This document shows, piece after piece, positions 1 through 8,372 of a DNA stretch of 64,000 bases. The position numbers and the translations under genes are program-made. Each line of letters opens with the position of its first letter. Position 1 is the first letter of the stretch. The DNA lies in contig NZ_ATAY01000085.1 in the NCBI RefSeq assembly GCF_000421965.1, positions 1-64,000 on the forward strand, read 5' to 3'. This DNA is from Ruminiclostridium papyrosolvens C7 (GTDB lineage Bacteria > Bacillota > Clostridia > Acetivibrionales > DSM-1351). The notes beneath the pieces are model-generated. The model was not told the origin of the DNA and did not search any database. It worked only from the letters and a program-made list of their open reading frames with translations.

Positions 1-246
1 GGAGCCACTGGCGCAACTGGCGCCACTGGTGCTACTGGAGCTACTGGCGCAACTGGTGCCACTGGCGCTACTGGGGCTACTGGAGCCACTGGAGCTACGG
101 GTGCCACGGGGGCTACCGGCCCAACTGGCGCAACTGGCGCCACTGGTGCTACTGGAGCCACTGGAGCTACGGGTGCCACGGGGGCTACCGGCCCAACTGG
201 CGCAACGGGCGCCACTGGTGCTACTGGAGCTACTGGACCTACAGGG
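1..246 (+). repeat. Collagen-type coding repeat with 72-bp higher-order period
   Basis: Nine-base Gly-X-Thr units are arranged in a higher-order 72-bp (24-residue) period. The segment beginning GGAGCTACGGGTGCC at 91 recurs at 163, and GGCTACCGGCCCAACTGG at 111 recurs at 183. Such near-identical DNA is prone to expansion and contraction, so allele length should vary between strains. Confidence 0.85.
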
Positions 247-645
247 CCGGCACCTACTCTATTCTTTAGTGAATCTACTGGTCCGGTATCAGTTTTACCG
301 GCAGGTACGGAAATAACGTTGGTATCGGTAACAGTTCCAGTTACAATTGGCGAAGAAATTAAAGTTGACTATACCACAACTATAAATGCAACTGCATCAG
401 CTTTAGGAGTTTTCGACTTTGAAATTAGATTGTACAGAAATTCTACACTTATTGATACCAGAATATTCAGCAATTCTGTGGTTCAAGTTGGAACTCAATC
501 TATGCAATTGGCAAGTACGCAGATAGATACGGCGGTAGATACAGGTACCAACACTTATTCTGTAAGAGTTTTAGTAACCACAGCCACATTAATTACTACA
601 GCAACAGCAGCCAACAGTGATATAAATACTATTGTTTTCCCGTAA
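1..645 (+). CDS. Collagen-like (Gly-X-Thr) surface/exosporium-type protein, 5' partial
   Basis: Reading frame 1 is open from the first base to the TAA at 643-645, so the gene starts upstream of the window. The visible N-terminal part (about 80 residues) is an uninterrupted Gly-Ala-Thr / Gly-Pro-Thr triplet repeat. It is followed by a non-repetitive C-terminal domain of about 130 residues (from PAPTLFF to NTIVFP), rich in Thr, Val and Ile and probably beta-structured. This layout matches BclA-like collagen proteins of Bacillus and Clostridium spores, where the C-terminal domain trimerises. The Thr at nearly every Y position would offer many O-glycosylation sites, and a glycosyltransferase follows directly. 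The spore location is inferred. A strong terminator closes the gene. Confidence 0.85.
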   Translation, partial: GATGATGATGATGATGATGATGATGATGATGATGATGATGPTGATGATGATGATGATGATGATGPTGATGATGATGATGPTGPAPTLFFSESTGPVSVLPAGTEITLVSVTVPVTIGEEIKVDYTTTINATASALGVFDFEIRLYRNSTLIDTRIFSNSVVQVGTQSMQLASTQIDTAVDTGTNTYSVRVLVTTATLITTATAANSDINTIVFP

Positions 646-657
646 CGACTTAATTTA

Positions 658-691
658 CCGCAGGATACCCGTGGGGTATCCTGCGGTTTTT
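658..691 (+). terminator. Rho-independent terminator of the collagen-like gene
   Basis: A perfect 13-bp stem, CCGCAGGATACCC / GGGTATCCTGCGG, has a 3-nt loop and is followed by five Ts, 13 bp after the stop codon. Confidence 0.92.
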
Positions 692-766
692 GCTTTACTA
701 ATTTAGCAACATATCTGTTCTGACTGAATATAATATTATAACTTTGCTCAGGAAAGGATTTACAAA

Positions 767-1855
767 ATGATAAGTATCAGTCTGTGTATGATTGTAAAAA
801 ATGAGGAAGAAACTCTTGCTCGATGTCTGGACACAATAAAGGAGATAGTGGATGAGATTAACATTGTTGATACGGGTTCAACCGATAAGACAAAGGAAAT
901 AGCCGCTAAATACACCGACCGAATTTTTGACTTTCCCTGGACTAACAGCTTTGCGGATGCTCGGAATGAATCATATAAATATGCTACAAAAGACTATATC
1001 CTATACCTGGACGCAGATGATGTGATATTGGAGGCTGATCAGGTTAAATTTAAAGATTTAAAGGAAAGTCTTGACCCGTCCGTAGACTCAGTATCAATGT
1101 ATTATGATGCTGGAACGGACGAATTTGGTAATGTTACTTTAAGATATAGACGTAACCGTCTTGTTAAGAGAGAGAAAAATTTTCGTTGGTATGGAGATTG
1201 CCATAACTATATAGAAGTCAGCGGAAAAATTATTAATTCAGAAGTAGCTATAACCCATAAAAAGATACGTCATTCAGTCGGACGTACTGTATCCATATTT
1301 GAGACAAAAAAACAGCGTGGGGATGCCTTTAGTGCCAGAGACTATTTTTATTATGGAAATGAATTAAGAGAAAATGGGCGTTATCAGGAAGCTATCGAGA
1401 GTTATAACCAAAACCTTTCTTTAAAACAAGGTTGGATTGAAGACAAAATTTTTGCATGTATATTTAAAGGAGACTGTTATCGGTATTTAAATGATAAAGA
1501 GAATGAGCTAACGGCTATATTTCAATCATTTCAATTTGCACCTCCAAGGGCAGAGGCCTGCTGCCGTATAGGGTATAATTTTCATCGTAACCGTCAGTAT
1601 AAAACGGCTATTTTCTGGTATGAGCTTGCAACACAGCAAGTTCCTGACCCTGACAGGTGGAGCTTTATATATATGGCATATTACACCTGGTATCCGCATT
1701 TGCAGCTATGCGTATGTTACTACAATATAGGGGATATGCAAAAGGCCTATGAACATAATGAAACTGCTGCAGAGTACAGACCGTCAGACTCCAGCGTTTT
1801 GTACAACAAAGAACTGTTTGCAAAAATGATAGAAGAAGGCAGGATCAAGCCATAG
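767..1855 (+). CDS. Family 2 glycosyltransferase with C-terminal TPR-like region
   Basis: This 362-residue protein begins with a GT-A fold: the start ISLCMIVKNEEETL, then VDTGSTDKT, and the metal-binding acidic motif LYLDADD near residue 85. Residues ~200-340 look like tetratricopeptide repeats (paired helices with A/Y spacing). Proteins of this build glycosylate surface polypeptides in Firmicutes. AGGAAAGGA lies about 8 bases before the ATG. Its position directly after a threonine-rich collagen-like gene suggests that protein as acceptor, but this is inference. It is probably cytoplasmic, since no membrane segment is visible. A terminator follows, so it is likely monocistronic. Confidence 0.85.
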   Translation: MISISLCMIVKNEEETLARCLDTIKEIVDEINIVDTGSTDKTKEIAAKYTDRIFDFPWTNSFADARNESYKYATKDYILYLDADDVILEADQVKFKDLKESLDPSVDSVSMYYDAGTDEFGNVTLRYRRNRLVKREKNFRWYGDCHNYIEVSGKIINSEVAITHKKIRHSVGRTVSIFETKKQRGDAFSARDYFYYGNELRENGRYQEAIESYNQNLSLKQGWIEDKIFACIFKGDCYRYLNDKENELTAIFQSFQFAPPRAEACCRIGYNFHRNRQYKTAIFWYELATQQVPDPDRWSFIYMAYYTWYPHLQLCVCYYNIGDMQKAYEHNETAAEYRPSDSSVLYNKELFAKMIEEGRIKP

Positions 1856-1857
1856 GC

Positions 1858-1896
1858 AAAACAGCTGTTGCCCGTATTGCAACAGCTGTTTTGTTA
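1858..1896 (+). terminator. Rho-independent terminator after the glycosyltransferase
   Basis: Stem AAAACAGCTGTTGC / GCAACAGCTGTTTT with a 7-nt loop and a short T-rich tail. It may also serve the convergent reductase gene. Confidence 0.8.
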
Positions 1897-1918
1897 TATT
1901 GGTTAATATGGTCTATTT

Positions 1919-2836
1919 TTAAGGGAGTTTATTTCCTGCTGCCAAGTATATCTCGTACCACTCCTGTCTTGTAAGCTCAATTTTCGATGCCTTGCAGATA
2001 TCCTTGAGACGGGGTACATTGGTTGTGCCCACAATTGGCTGCATTTTAGCAGGGTGCCTCAAAAGCCAAGCAATGGCTATTGCTGTATTTTCAACACCTT
2101 TTTCCTGTGCCAGCTCATCTATTTTTTTATTGAGTTCAGGGAATTTTTCATTATTGAGAAATACTCCCTCAAAAAAACCGTACTGGAAAGGTGACCATGG
2201 CTGGATTGTAATGTCATTTAGTCTGCAATAGTCCAATATACTTCCGTCTCTGTCAATAGAACCTTCCACTTTCATGTTTACATTGATTCCTGCATCTATC
2301 ATTCCGGTATTTGTAATGCTAAGCTGTAACTGGTTCACAACTACTTTCTGGTTAAGGTATTTTTTCAGCAATTCAATCTGCATTGGGTTCTGATTGCTTA
2401 CTCCAAAATTTCTTACCTTTCCGTTACTTTGAAGAATTGAAAAGGCCTCAGCAACTTCTTCCGGTTCAACAAGTGCATCCGGACGGTGCAGCAGCAGAAC
2501 ATCTATATAATCGGTCTTTAAGCGTTTAAGGCTTCCGTCAACAGCTTCTAAAATATGCTCTTTGGAAAAATCAAAATACCCTTGCCTTATGCCGCATTTA
2601 GTCTGAATTATAAACTTCTCTCTTACGCTTGGACTCATATCAACTGCCTGTGCAAATACTTCTTCTGATTTTCCGCCGCCGTAGATATCAGCATGATCAA
2701 AAAAATCTATTCCCTCTTCCAAAGCAGTATTAATAAGGTTGGCTGCATCATTTTTAGACATCTCGCTTATCCTCATACAGCCTAAAGAAATTTCAGAAGC
2801 AGTAAGTGCTCCGTTCCCAATACTAATTCGTCTCAT
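1919..2836 (-). CDS. Aldo/keto reductase
   Basis: A 305-residue NAD(P)H-dependent carbonyl reductase of the AKR superfamily, single TIM barrel. The catalytic tetrad is readable in order: Asp in FFDHADIYGGG, Tyr in the same motif, Lys in IIQTKCGI and His in LLLHRPDAL. The C-terminal cofactor loop is IVGTTNVPRL. It resembles the YdhF-type oxidoreductases. An AGGAGG site precedes the ATG by 6 bases. Upstream is a promoter with a 19-bp spacer filled by a MerR/AdhR-type palindrome, the same as for the alcohol dehydrogenase at 59-60 kb. A role in aldehyde detoxification is therefore likely; the substrate is unknown. Confidence 0.9.
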   Translation of the reverse strand: MRRISIGNGALTASEISLGCMRISEMSKNDAANLINTALEEGIDFFDHADIYGGGKSEEVFAQAVDMSPSVREKFIIQTKCGIRQGYFDFSKEHILEAVDGSLKRLKTDYIDVLLLHRPDALVEPEEVAEAFSILQSNGKVRNFGVSNQNPMQIELLKKYLNQKVVVNQLQLSITNTGMIDAGINVNMKVEGSIDRDGSILDYCRLNDITIQPWSPFQYGFFEGVFLNNEKFPELNKKIDELAQEKGVENTAIAIAWLLRHPAKMQPIVGTTNVPRLKDICKASKIELTRQEWYEIYLAAGNKLP

Positions 2837-2872
2837 ATTATCATCCTCCTGATGTAATAAATCAATAACTGA

Positions 2873-2903
2873 ATTCTACACCTTAAAGTAAACTTTAAGT
2901 CAA
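2873..2903 (-). promoter_or_regulatory. AdhR/MerR-type promoter-operator of the aldo/keto reductase
   Basis: Read on the minus strand, TTGACT (2903-2898) and TAGAAT (2878-2873) are separated by 19 bp, too long for normal sigma-A use but typical of MerR-activated promoters. The spacer carries the perfect palindrome CTTAAAGTAAACTTTAAG (2882-2899). It fits the CTTAAAG-N4-CTTTAAG site described for Bacillus subtilis AdhR. The same arrangement recurs at 60403-60433. Confidence 0.8.
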
Positions 2904-2991
2904 TACTACTATTATGTACAAAAAATAGCTGCCACAAAACCTGTTTTCTTTCTGGCTTTGAAGCAGCTACTTTCAACTTAAATTTTATATA

Positions 2992-4287
2992 TTATTGTGT
3001 TACTGCAAATGCAGCAGCTATTGCAGCACCTAAACCTGAACCGTCCTTTACAAGTCTTATTTCAATATTGGATGCGTCATCTCCAAGTGCATCTTTAAAT
3101 GCCTCCTCCATAAGCTTCGGAGCGTTAGGCATCTTTTCATATATAGTTCCGTCTATTGCAATTACATGCTTATTTTTGACCGAAGTACCTCTATTTTCCT
3201 GATGGAACAGTATCCCCATATGCGACACCGCCACAAGCCTTACTGCCCTTTTTAAAATGACCTCAGACACCTTCTTTATTACCTCAGCATCTTCTAATGT
3301 GCAATTATATTGTTCTTTTGTATTGGATGGATATAAAATAAAATTCTCAACCATTAATGCATTAATGCTCTGGCTGAAAAATGCATCTGTATCAACACCT
3401 TCTGATGTAAATATTGCTTTGTTTTTATATAAATCCAGACAAGCCTCTTTTAAAAGACTTCCCATATAGTACCCTGAAACCATTTTTTCAAGAAGCTGTG
3501 TTCCCGGCATCTGACTGTTTTTATCTATTATCTCATCGTACTTTGTTACAGGTAGTCCCACATTGTAGCTAGCTGATTCAGTATTTACTATCATCTGTTT
3601 GCCAGTAAGAGGATGGTTGTTTTCCAGATAACATGTATTATGTCCTGTCCCCATTATTGAGCCAATATCCGCAGTCTGATAACCGTACATGGCTACCAGT
3701 AAGGTACCTACAGTATCATTGAGTATGGCAACCGGCTTAACATTTACGTTTTTCGCCCTCAATGCCTGTTCAAGCAGCTTGTTTATATTGTTGCCCTCAA
3801 CTCCGGAGGTTGTTATTTCCTTGGTCCACTGAATGAGGTAAGCATCATTTATTCCTTCCTGCCTGCATGGAAATGAAAATGTGTTTCCTAGATACAAAGA
3901 TTCTCCCGGCTCAAGCAATTTTCCTATACACTCGGCCATAAAGCCAAAAAGCTGCTTTTCATCTATATCTGACTTTGTAAGGTCATAATTTTCTTCCTTA
4001 TTAATAAGTTTATGCTTTATTTCAGCAACTTTCTCAAAGCTTCCGTTGCTAATTTTATACTTCGTACATCTAAAGTTAGTACCTCCCATGTCGATGGCCA
4101 TAAAAGTACCCTGTTCTTTTCCTGTAGGCTTCCCAATGTATGAAGGAATCATTTTAAGACAGGTTTTTTCACCTTTCAGACTTTTTTCCATAGTTTCCTT
4201 AAACAATGTTGCTATACGCAGCATACTTTCTCTGTCAACCTCAAAATCATTAATAACATTTTGTATTATTTCAGATTTGAACCCCAT
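2992..4287 (-). CDS. Hexokinase of the eukaryotic-type family
   Basis: A 431-residue sugar kinase with the hexokinase_1/hexokinase_2 layout rather than the ROK or glucokinase type usual in bacteria. Visible motifs are the phosphate-1 loop AIDMGGTNFR (~65), the sugar-binding strand SFPCRQ with IQWTKEI, the catalytic Asp in ILNDTVGTLL (~207), the MGTGHN loop and NTESAS, and a C-terminal adenosine-binding GSGLGAAI. It should phosphorylate glucose or related hexoses with ATP in the cytosol, a sensible role in a cellulose degrader. GAGAGGTG precedes the ATG. It appears monocistronic. Exact sugar specificity cannot be read. Confidence 0.85.
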   Translation of the reverse strand: MGFKSEIIQNVINDFEVDRESMLRIATLFKETMEKSLKGEKTCLKMIPSYIGKPTGKEQGTFMAIDMGGTNFRCTKYKISNGSFEKVAEIKHKLINKEENYDLTKSDIDEKQLFGFMAECIGKLLEPGESLYLGNTFSFPCRQEGINDAYLIQWTKEITTSGVEGNNINKLLEQALRAKNVNVKPVAILNDTVGTLLVAMYGYQTADIGSIMGTGHNTCYLENNHPLTGKQMIVNTESASYNVGLPVTKYDEIIDKNSQMPGTQLLEKMVSGYYMGSLLKEACLDLYKNKAIFTSEGVDTDAFFSQSINALMVENFILYPSNTKEQYNCTLEDAEVIKKVSEVILKRAVRLVAVSHMGILFHQENRGTSVKNKHVIAIDGTIYEKMPNAPKLMEEAFKDALGDDASNIEIRLVKDGSGLGAAIAAAFAVTQ

Positions 4288-4350
4288 TACGCACCTCTCA
4301 AATATATATTTTAATTATTAAACTGATTGTATTTTAACTCTTGAATGCGG

Positions 4351-5196
4351 TCAAGCTTGAATTACTCCATTTATATATGACATTGCCCTGAGAAGTTCAT
4401 CCGTTTTCTCATTTTGGTAAAATAGCTCAAAGGTTTTCATAGTGCAAAACATATATTTCAGTACCATTCCTTTATCCGTGGATTCAAGGGATACGCTTCT
4501 TACGGAATTTAAAGGTATAAATATCAAATCTCCACATATATCCTTATCATCCATTGGTTCATACTTTTCTTTGAAAACTACCATCTCATTATTGCTTACA
4601 ATAGAATAGTGTGTTTGAGTAATGATTTTCCTGAATATTGACCAGTATCTGTCATAAACTCTCCTTTGATAAAGTTCGCAGACAGGTACCTGATTTTCAA
4701 ATAATGCTTCGGTTGTCAAGGCTTTGCCTATATACCCCGGCTCATCGCTATTGTACTCACCCAACTTACCGGCCTCATCAGAGCCTCTCCCGTGTATGAT
4801 AAGCTCCCTCATTTCCTTTACCAATCGGTTCATAATTTCTTCTGCAAAAGAATCAAAGAATATTCTTTCCCTGCCTTCTTCCATATAGTAAATATTAAGA
4901 CAAACAGGCTTGGGAAGTCCTTCTATAACTATGTAATTAATATCGTTATATTCAATGGTATATTTCGATATGCTCCCGTTTACTTTTTTTAAAACGACAA
5001 TTCTATTTTCATATAGTAATAAAAATTTTTCAAATGCATTATGCTTTTCGTTTGTAAGAGAGGAACACATTAATATATTGACAGGGCTGAGTTCAGCCTG
5101 AGTCAGAATATTATAATATTCCTCATATTCACTTTTAAGAAGTTCTATATCATTCTCAATAAAGTCTTTTGCATTTGACCCATCGGTATAAAACAT
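4351..5196 (-). CDS. Conserved hypothetical protein, unknown function
   Basis: About 281 residues, no signal peptide and no membrane segments. I chose the ATG at 5196 because AAGGAGTGG lies 6-7 bases upstream; a longer frame reaching 5277 has no such site and encodes an unlikely N-terminus. The sequence has two regions of alternating hydrophobic strands (ENRIVVLKKVNGSISKYTIEY near residue 65 and again DLIFIPLNSVRSVSLEST near 225) reminiscent of PH-like beta barrels. Between them lies an acidic, Gly-rich linker. No catalytic motif is recognisable. It sits just downstream of the amidase gene, probably read from its own or the amidase promoter. Confidence 0.65.
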   Translation of the reverse strand: MFYTDGSNAKDFIENDIELLKSEYEEYYNILTQAELSPVNILMCSSLTNEKHNAFEKFLLLYENRIVVLKKVNGSISKYTIEYNDINYIVIEGLPKPVCLNIYYMEEGRERIFFDSFAEEIMNRLVKEMRELIIHGRGSDEAGKLGEYNSDEPGYIGKALTTEALFENQVPVCELYQRRVYDRYWSIFRKIITQTHYSIVSNNEMVVFKEKYEPMDDKDICGDLIFIPLNSVRSVSLESTDKGMVLKYMFCTMKTFELFYQNEKTDELLRAMSYINGVIQA

Positions 5197-5290
5197 ATCT
5201 CCACTCCTTTTACAGCCGGGATTAAAAAATTCCCCGTAAGTATAATTGTACAAAATTATATAATATTTGTAAAACAAAAAAATATGTCCG

Positions 5291-6070
5291 TTATTTTTCC
5301 TTTACGTATTTTATAAGCCCCTCTGTAATACCCGCTACCATTTTGTTCTGATATTCATCTGTATTAAGACGTCTATCTTCCTCCGGGTTAGTCATAAATC
5401 CCATTTCCAGAAGAATTACAGGTACCTTTGACCAATTAAACCCTGTCAATTCTGATGTCTCTTGGATACCTCTTGAATTGGCTTTTGTGTGTTCTATTAC
5501 CCCTGCTAGAACCAGTTCCCCGGCCTTTCTACTGTTTCTCAGAATCTGTGTATCCTTTATATACTTACTTCCGGGTATCATCATCAGTACTCCGGACACA
5601 CTGCTATCATTTGAGCCGTTCCCATGTATACGTATGGTAAGATCCACTTTAGAGGAATTCCAGAATTTTGCCCGTTCTACATTTGTAAGGCCGCATACTT
5701 CAGTTTCTCTAACCATAATTACATTTGCGCCGTTTTGTTTCAAGGAATCTCTGAGCTTTTTTGCTACCGTAAGATTAAGACTTGCTTCTGATATCCCAGT
5801 AGCTACTCCCTCTGTACCGCTTGCAATCGCTGCTTTTTGAATTTCTACTCCGGGAGCTATAGGTTCAGTTTCCCTATTTGATTCTGAGGTTTTGCCATGT
5901 CCCGGATCAATACACACAGTAAGGTCTTTAAGTTGAGTACTGCTAACGGTCTGAACCTCTTTACCTGCTTCATGTGTAAAACTCCGATTTGTGCCAACAC
6001 TATTGGCAACCCAATATCCTAAAACTATAGACACAGCTAGGGCTATTACGTATAATTTTATATTCTTCAT
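5291..6070 (-). CDS. N-acetylmuramoyl-L-alanine amidase (Amidase_3, CwlD-like)
   Basis: A 259-residue membrane-anchored zinc amidase that cleaves the bond between MurNAc and L-Ala in peptidoglycan. One N-terminal membrane segment or uncleaved signal (residues 5-25) is followed by the Amidase_3 domain: zinc ligands His in CIDPGHG, Glu in EASLNL and His in RIHGNG, and the catalytic Glu in LLEMGFMTNPEED near the C-terminus. Size and domain resemble CwlD of spore cortex maturation, but vegetative homologues look the same, so the stage of action is open. AGGGAGC precedes the ATG. Confidence 0.88.
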   Translation of the reverse strand: MKNIKLYVIALAVSIVLGYWVANSVGTNRSFTHEAGKEVQTVSSTQLKDLTVCIDPGHGKTSESNRETEPIAPGVEIQKAAIASGTEGVATGISEASLNLTVAKKLRDSLKQNGANVIMVRETEVCGLTNVERAKFWNSSKVDLTIRIHGNGSNDSSVSGVLMMIPGSKYIKDTQILRNSRKAGELVLAGVIEHTKANSRGIQETSELTGFNWSKVPVILLEMGFMTNPEEDRRLNTDEYQNKMVAGITEGLIKYVKEK

Positions 6071-6278
6071 TATATAAGCTCCCTGTTATTTTTTTAGTAT
6101 AATGGTTAGTTTTTGTATTTTTATCTTATTTTATTATATTAATAAGATATTATGAAACTACATTGCAAAATTCGTCATTTTTTTGATAAAATACGACTGT
6201 CTTCCAAGTATGAACATCTATGTTTTGTTTTCTTATCTCAGTTTAAAATTAAATATTGCTTAAAAGGGAGATTTCTGT

Positions 6279-7163
6279 ATGAATTCAATTTTGAAAAAGC
6301 AAGAGAAATTTGCTAACTCAGTAGCATTTTACAGCGCATTAATTAAAGGTGTAGGTGTTGGTGTATGTTTTTTAGTATTGGCTAAGAATTATCTGGTTAG
6401 TATGATATTTTTAGCATGTATTATCATTACTATAGGAAAACTTTTAGAGAGGAGCACAAGTGTATTATCCAATATTTCCAAGCACATATACTTAATGGTA
6501 TTCGCCTTTGTTCCACCCGCTGTTTTTTATATGTCAGAAGTAGCAGGAGGTTCCGGACTACCTTCAATTAGCTTTAGTTTTGTGTGTATATTTATAGCAA
6601 TTATGTATTATAATACAAAAATTGTTTTATTGTATTCCGGTACTACTTTTCTTCTTTATACAATTGCAATTTTTGTTTTTCCAAATCAATTCTATGGGGG
6701 GCGTTGGTAAGAATATTGTTTGCTGGATTTGTTACGGCCTTTCATTTTGTATTTCTGTTTGCATTTCTACTTTACAATCCAAAAGATCTAAAAACATGAT
6801 TGTAGATATCGAAAACAAAAAAATTGAAAGCGAAGCACTTACCGATTTATTGAATAAATCAATTAACAAAGCGGCAGAGAGTTCTAAAACTATATACGAT
6901 ATAGCCAAGAATCTTAGTGACGGGCTAATTGAGGATAATAAAACATCCGAGCATACAATGGCATCAATTATTAATAGACATCAATCAGCAAAACAAAAGA
7001 AGCCTCTGATGCAATTTCCAAAGCATCACAGGAGGTTGCAGCAGTTTCAGAGGAAGAAAACGCAACCATAGAAGAGATTCATTCTATTGCCGAAACGCTT
7101 TATAGTATGTCTTCTAAGCTTAATAACATAATACAGTTAGCTTCACCGCAACAAGTGCGGTAA
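6279..7163 (+). pseudogene. Decayed methyl-accepting chemotaxis protein gene
   Basis: A good start (GGGAG, then ATG at 6279) opens a hydrophobic N-terminus with several membrane segments in frame 3, which stops at 6710. The sense continues in frame 2 at a run of six Gs near 6693 (ALVRILFAGFVTAFHFVF), moves to frame 1 by about 6785 (SKRSKNMIVDIENKK), and returns to frame 3 by about 7002 (ASDAISKASQEVAAVSEEEN), stopping at 7161-7163. The tail matches the C-terminal arm of an MCP signalling domain. The conserved hairpin tip ([16 protein letters not shown]) is missing, so an internal deletion accompanies the frameshifts. The product cannot signal. Confidence 0.75.
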
Positions 7164-7190
7164 TGATAAATAGCCTTAAACATAATCTTA

Positions 7191-7232
7191 GGGGCTTTAG
7201 CAAAACTTATTTGTTTGCAACAGCCCCTTTTT
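7191..7232 (+). terminator. Terminator downstream of the chemoreceptor pseudogene
   Basis: Stem GGGGCT (7191-7196) / AGCCCC (7222-7227) with additional inner pairing GCAAAAC / GTTTGC, followed by TTTTT on the plus strand. It lies between convergent units and may also stop the nucleoside operon. Confidence 0.65.
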
Positions 7233-7261
7233 GATTTTACGTTCAGCTTTACTTTTCAAAG

Positions 7262-8335
7262 TTAAAATGTGAATATCACCTTGAAATCTCCATGTTTTCC
7301 GGTAGCATATTCAAAAGCTTTTTCCCACTCTTCCAGTTTAAAGGCTCTTCCGATTATTCCATCGGTTTTTAACGTCCCATCAGCAATATGGTCTATTACA
7401 TAGGGGTAGCAATACGGTGAGAGATGAGCTCCAAGCACATCAAGTTCCTTGCCGTCTCCTATTATGGACCAGTCCACTGTAGTTTCAGAGCCAAAAACTG
7501 AGAACTCCACAAAACGTCCCAATTTACGAATCATCTCCAAACCCTGAGTTACACTGGAAGGGTGTCCTGTAGCTTCAATATAAATATCACAGCCGTAACC
7601 TTCGGTTAAATCCATGATTGTTTTTACAACATCCTCTTTTCCTGGGTTAATCACAATGTCTGCACCAAATTCTTTAGCCTTTTCCAAGCGAGAATCCATC
7701 ATATCAAGGACGATTAGTTTCTCAGGGTTTTTCATACGTGCATAAGTTATCATACCAAGTCCCAAGGTACCTGCACCTGATATTACTACTACATCCTCGT
7801 TAGTGATTTGTGCTCGGTCTACACAATGCTTGGAACATGCGTATGGTTCTATCAGGAGAGCCTTTTCAAGAGGTAAGTCTTTTGGGACTTTATGTATTAC
7901 TGCTGTTTTAGGAAATCGAACATATTCAGCCATTCCCCCGTTATTATCTTTCTGAAAACCAAATGTGGCATGTGGCTGGCACATCCAGTAGCGGCCCGTT
8001 TTACAGAACTTACATTCCCCACAGGGAACAATCTGGTCGGCAGTAACTCTATCTCCTATTTTATAACCTTTTACATTTTTACCTATTTCTACTACAATGC
8101 CAAGGAATTCGTGACCAGGTATAAAAGGAGGCTTTACCCAGGATTCTTGGTTATTGTTGCCCCAAAAACGGCCGGCCCCGTGCATGCACTTTAAATCACC
8201 TGCACAAATACCACAGCCTTCGGTTTTTATTATAATATCATCCGGCCCGCACTCAGGAGTAGGATATTCATGTTCAAAACGATAATCTCCTTTATTGTAT
8301 GCAACTAATGCCTTCATTGTCTTTGGAATACTCAT
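7262..8335 (-). CDS. Zinc-dependent medium-chain alcohol/polyol dehydrogenase
   Basis: A 357-residue MDR-family dehydrogenase. Catalytic zinc ligands are Cys in GCGICAGD and the His-Glu pair of IPGHEFLG. The structural zinc site is the four-Cys motif PCGECKFCKTGRYWMC. The NAD-binding Rossmann motif GAGTLGLG follows near residue 178. The N-terminal half, with LKCMHGAGRFWG, resembles erythritol/threitol and sorbitol-type dehydrogenases. It is the last gene of the nucleoside/pentose operon, 37 bp after ribokinase, so a pentitol or pentose-derived substrate is likely; the exact one cannot be read. Confidence 0.85.
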   Translation of the reverse strand: MSIPKTMKALVAYNKGDYRFEHEYPTPECGPDDIIIKTEGCGICAGDLKCMHGAGRFWGNNNQESWVKPPFIPGHEFLGIVVEIGKNVKGYKIGDRVTADQIVPCGECKFCKTGRYWMCQPHATFGFQKDNNGGMAEYVRFPKTAVIHKVPKDLPLEKALLIEPYACSKHCVDRAQITNEDVVVISGAGTLGLGMITYARMKNPEKLIVLDMMDSRLEKAKEFGADIVINPGKEDVVKTIMDLTEGYGCDIYIEATGHPSSVTQGLEMIRKLGRFVEFSVFGSETTVDWSIIGDGKELDVLGAHLSPYCYPYVIDHIADGTLKTDGIIGRAFKLEEWEKAFEYATGKHGDFKVIFTF

Positions 8336-8372
8336 ATAAACCCACCTTTCAAGTAATATTTATAAATAATTA

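Noticed and set aside
1-246. CRISPR-like direct repeats
   Set aside because: The repeats are contiguous, in-frame coding triplets without spacers.
29-316. A Leu/Pro-rich reading frame over the collagen repeat
   Set aside because: It is the +2 frame of the Gly-X-Thr repeat. Frame 1 is open across the whole region and continues into the C-terminal domain.
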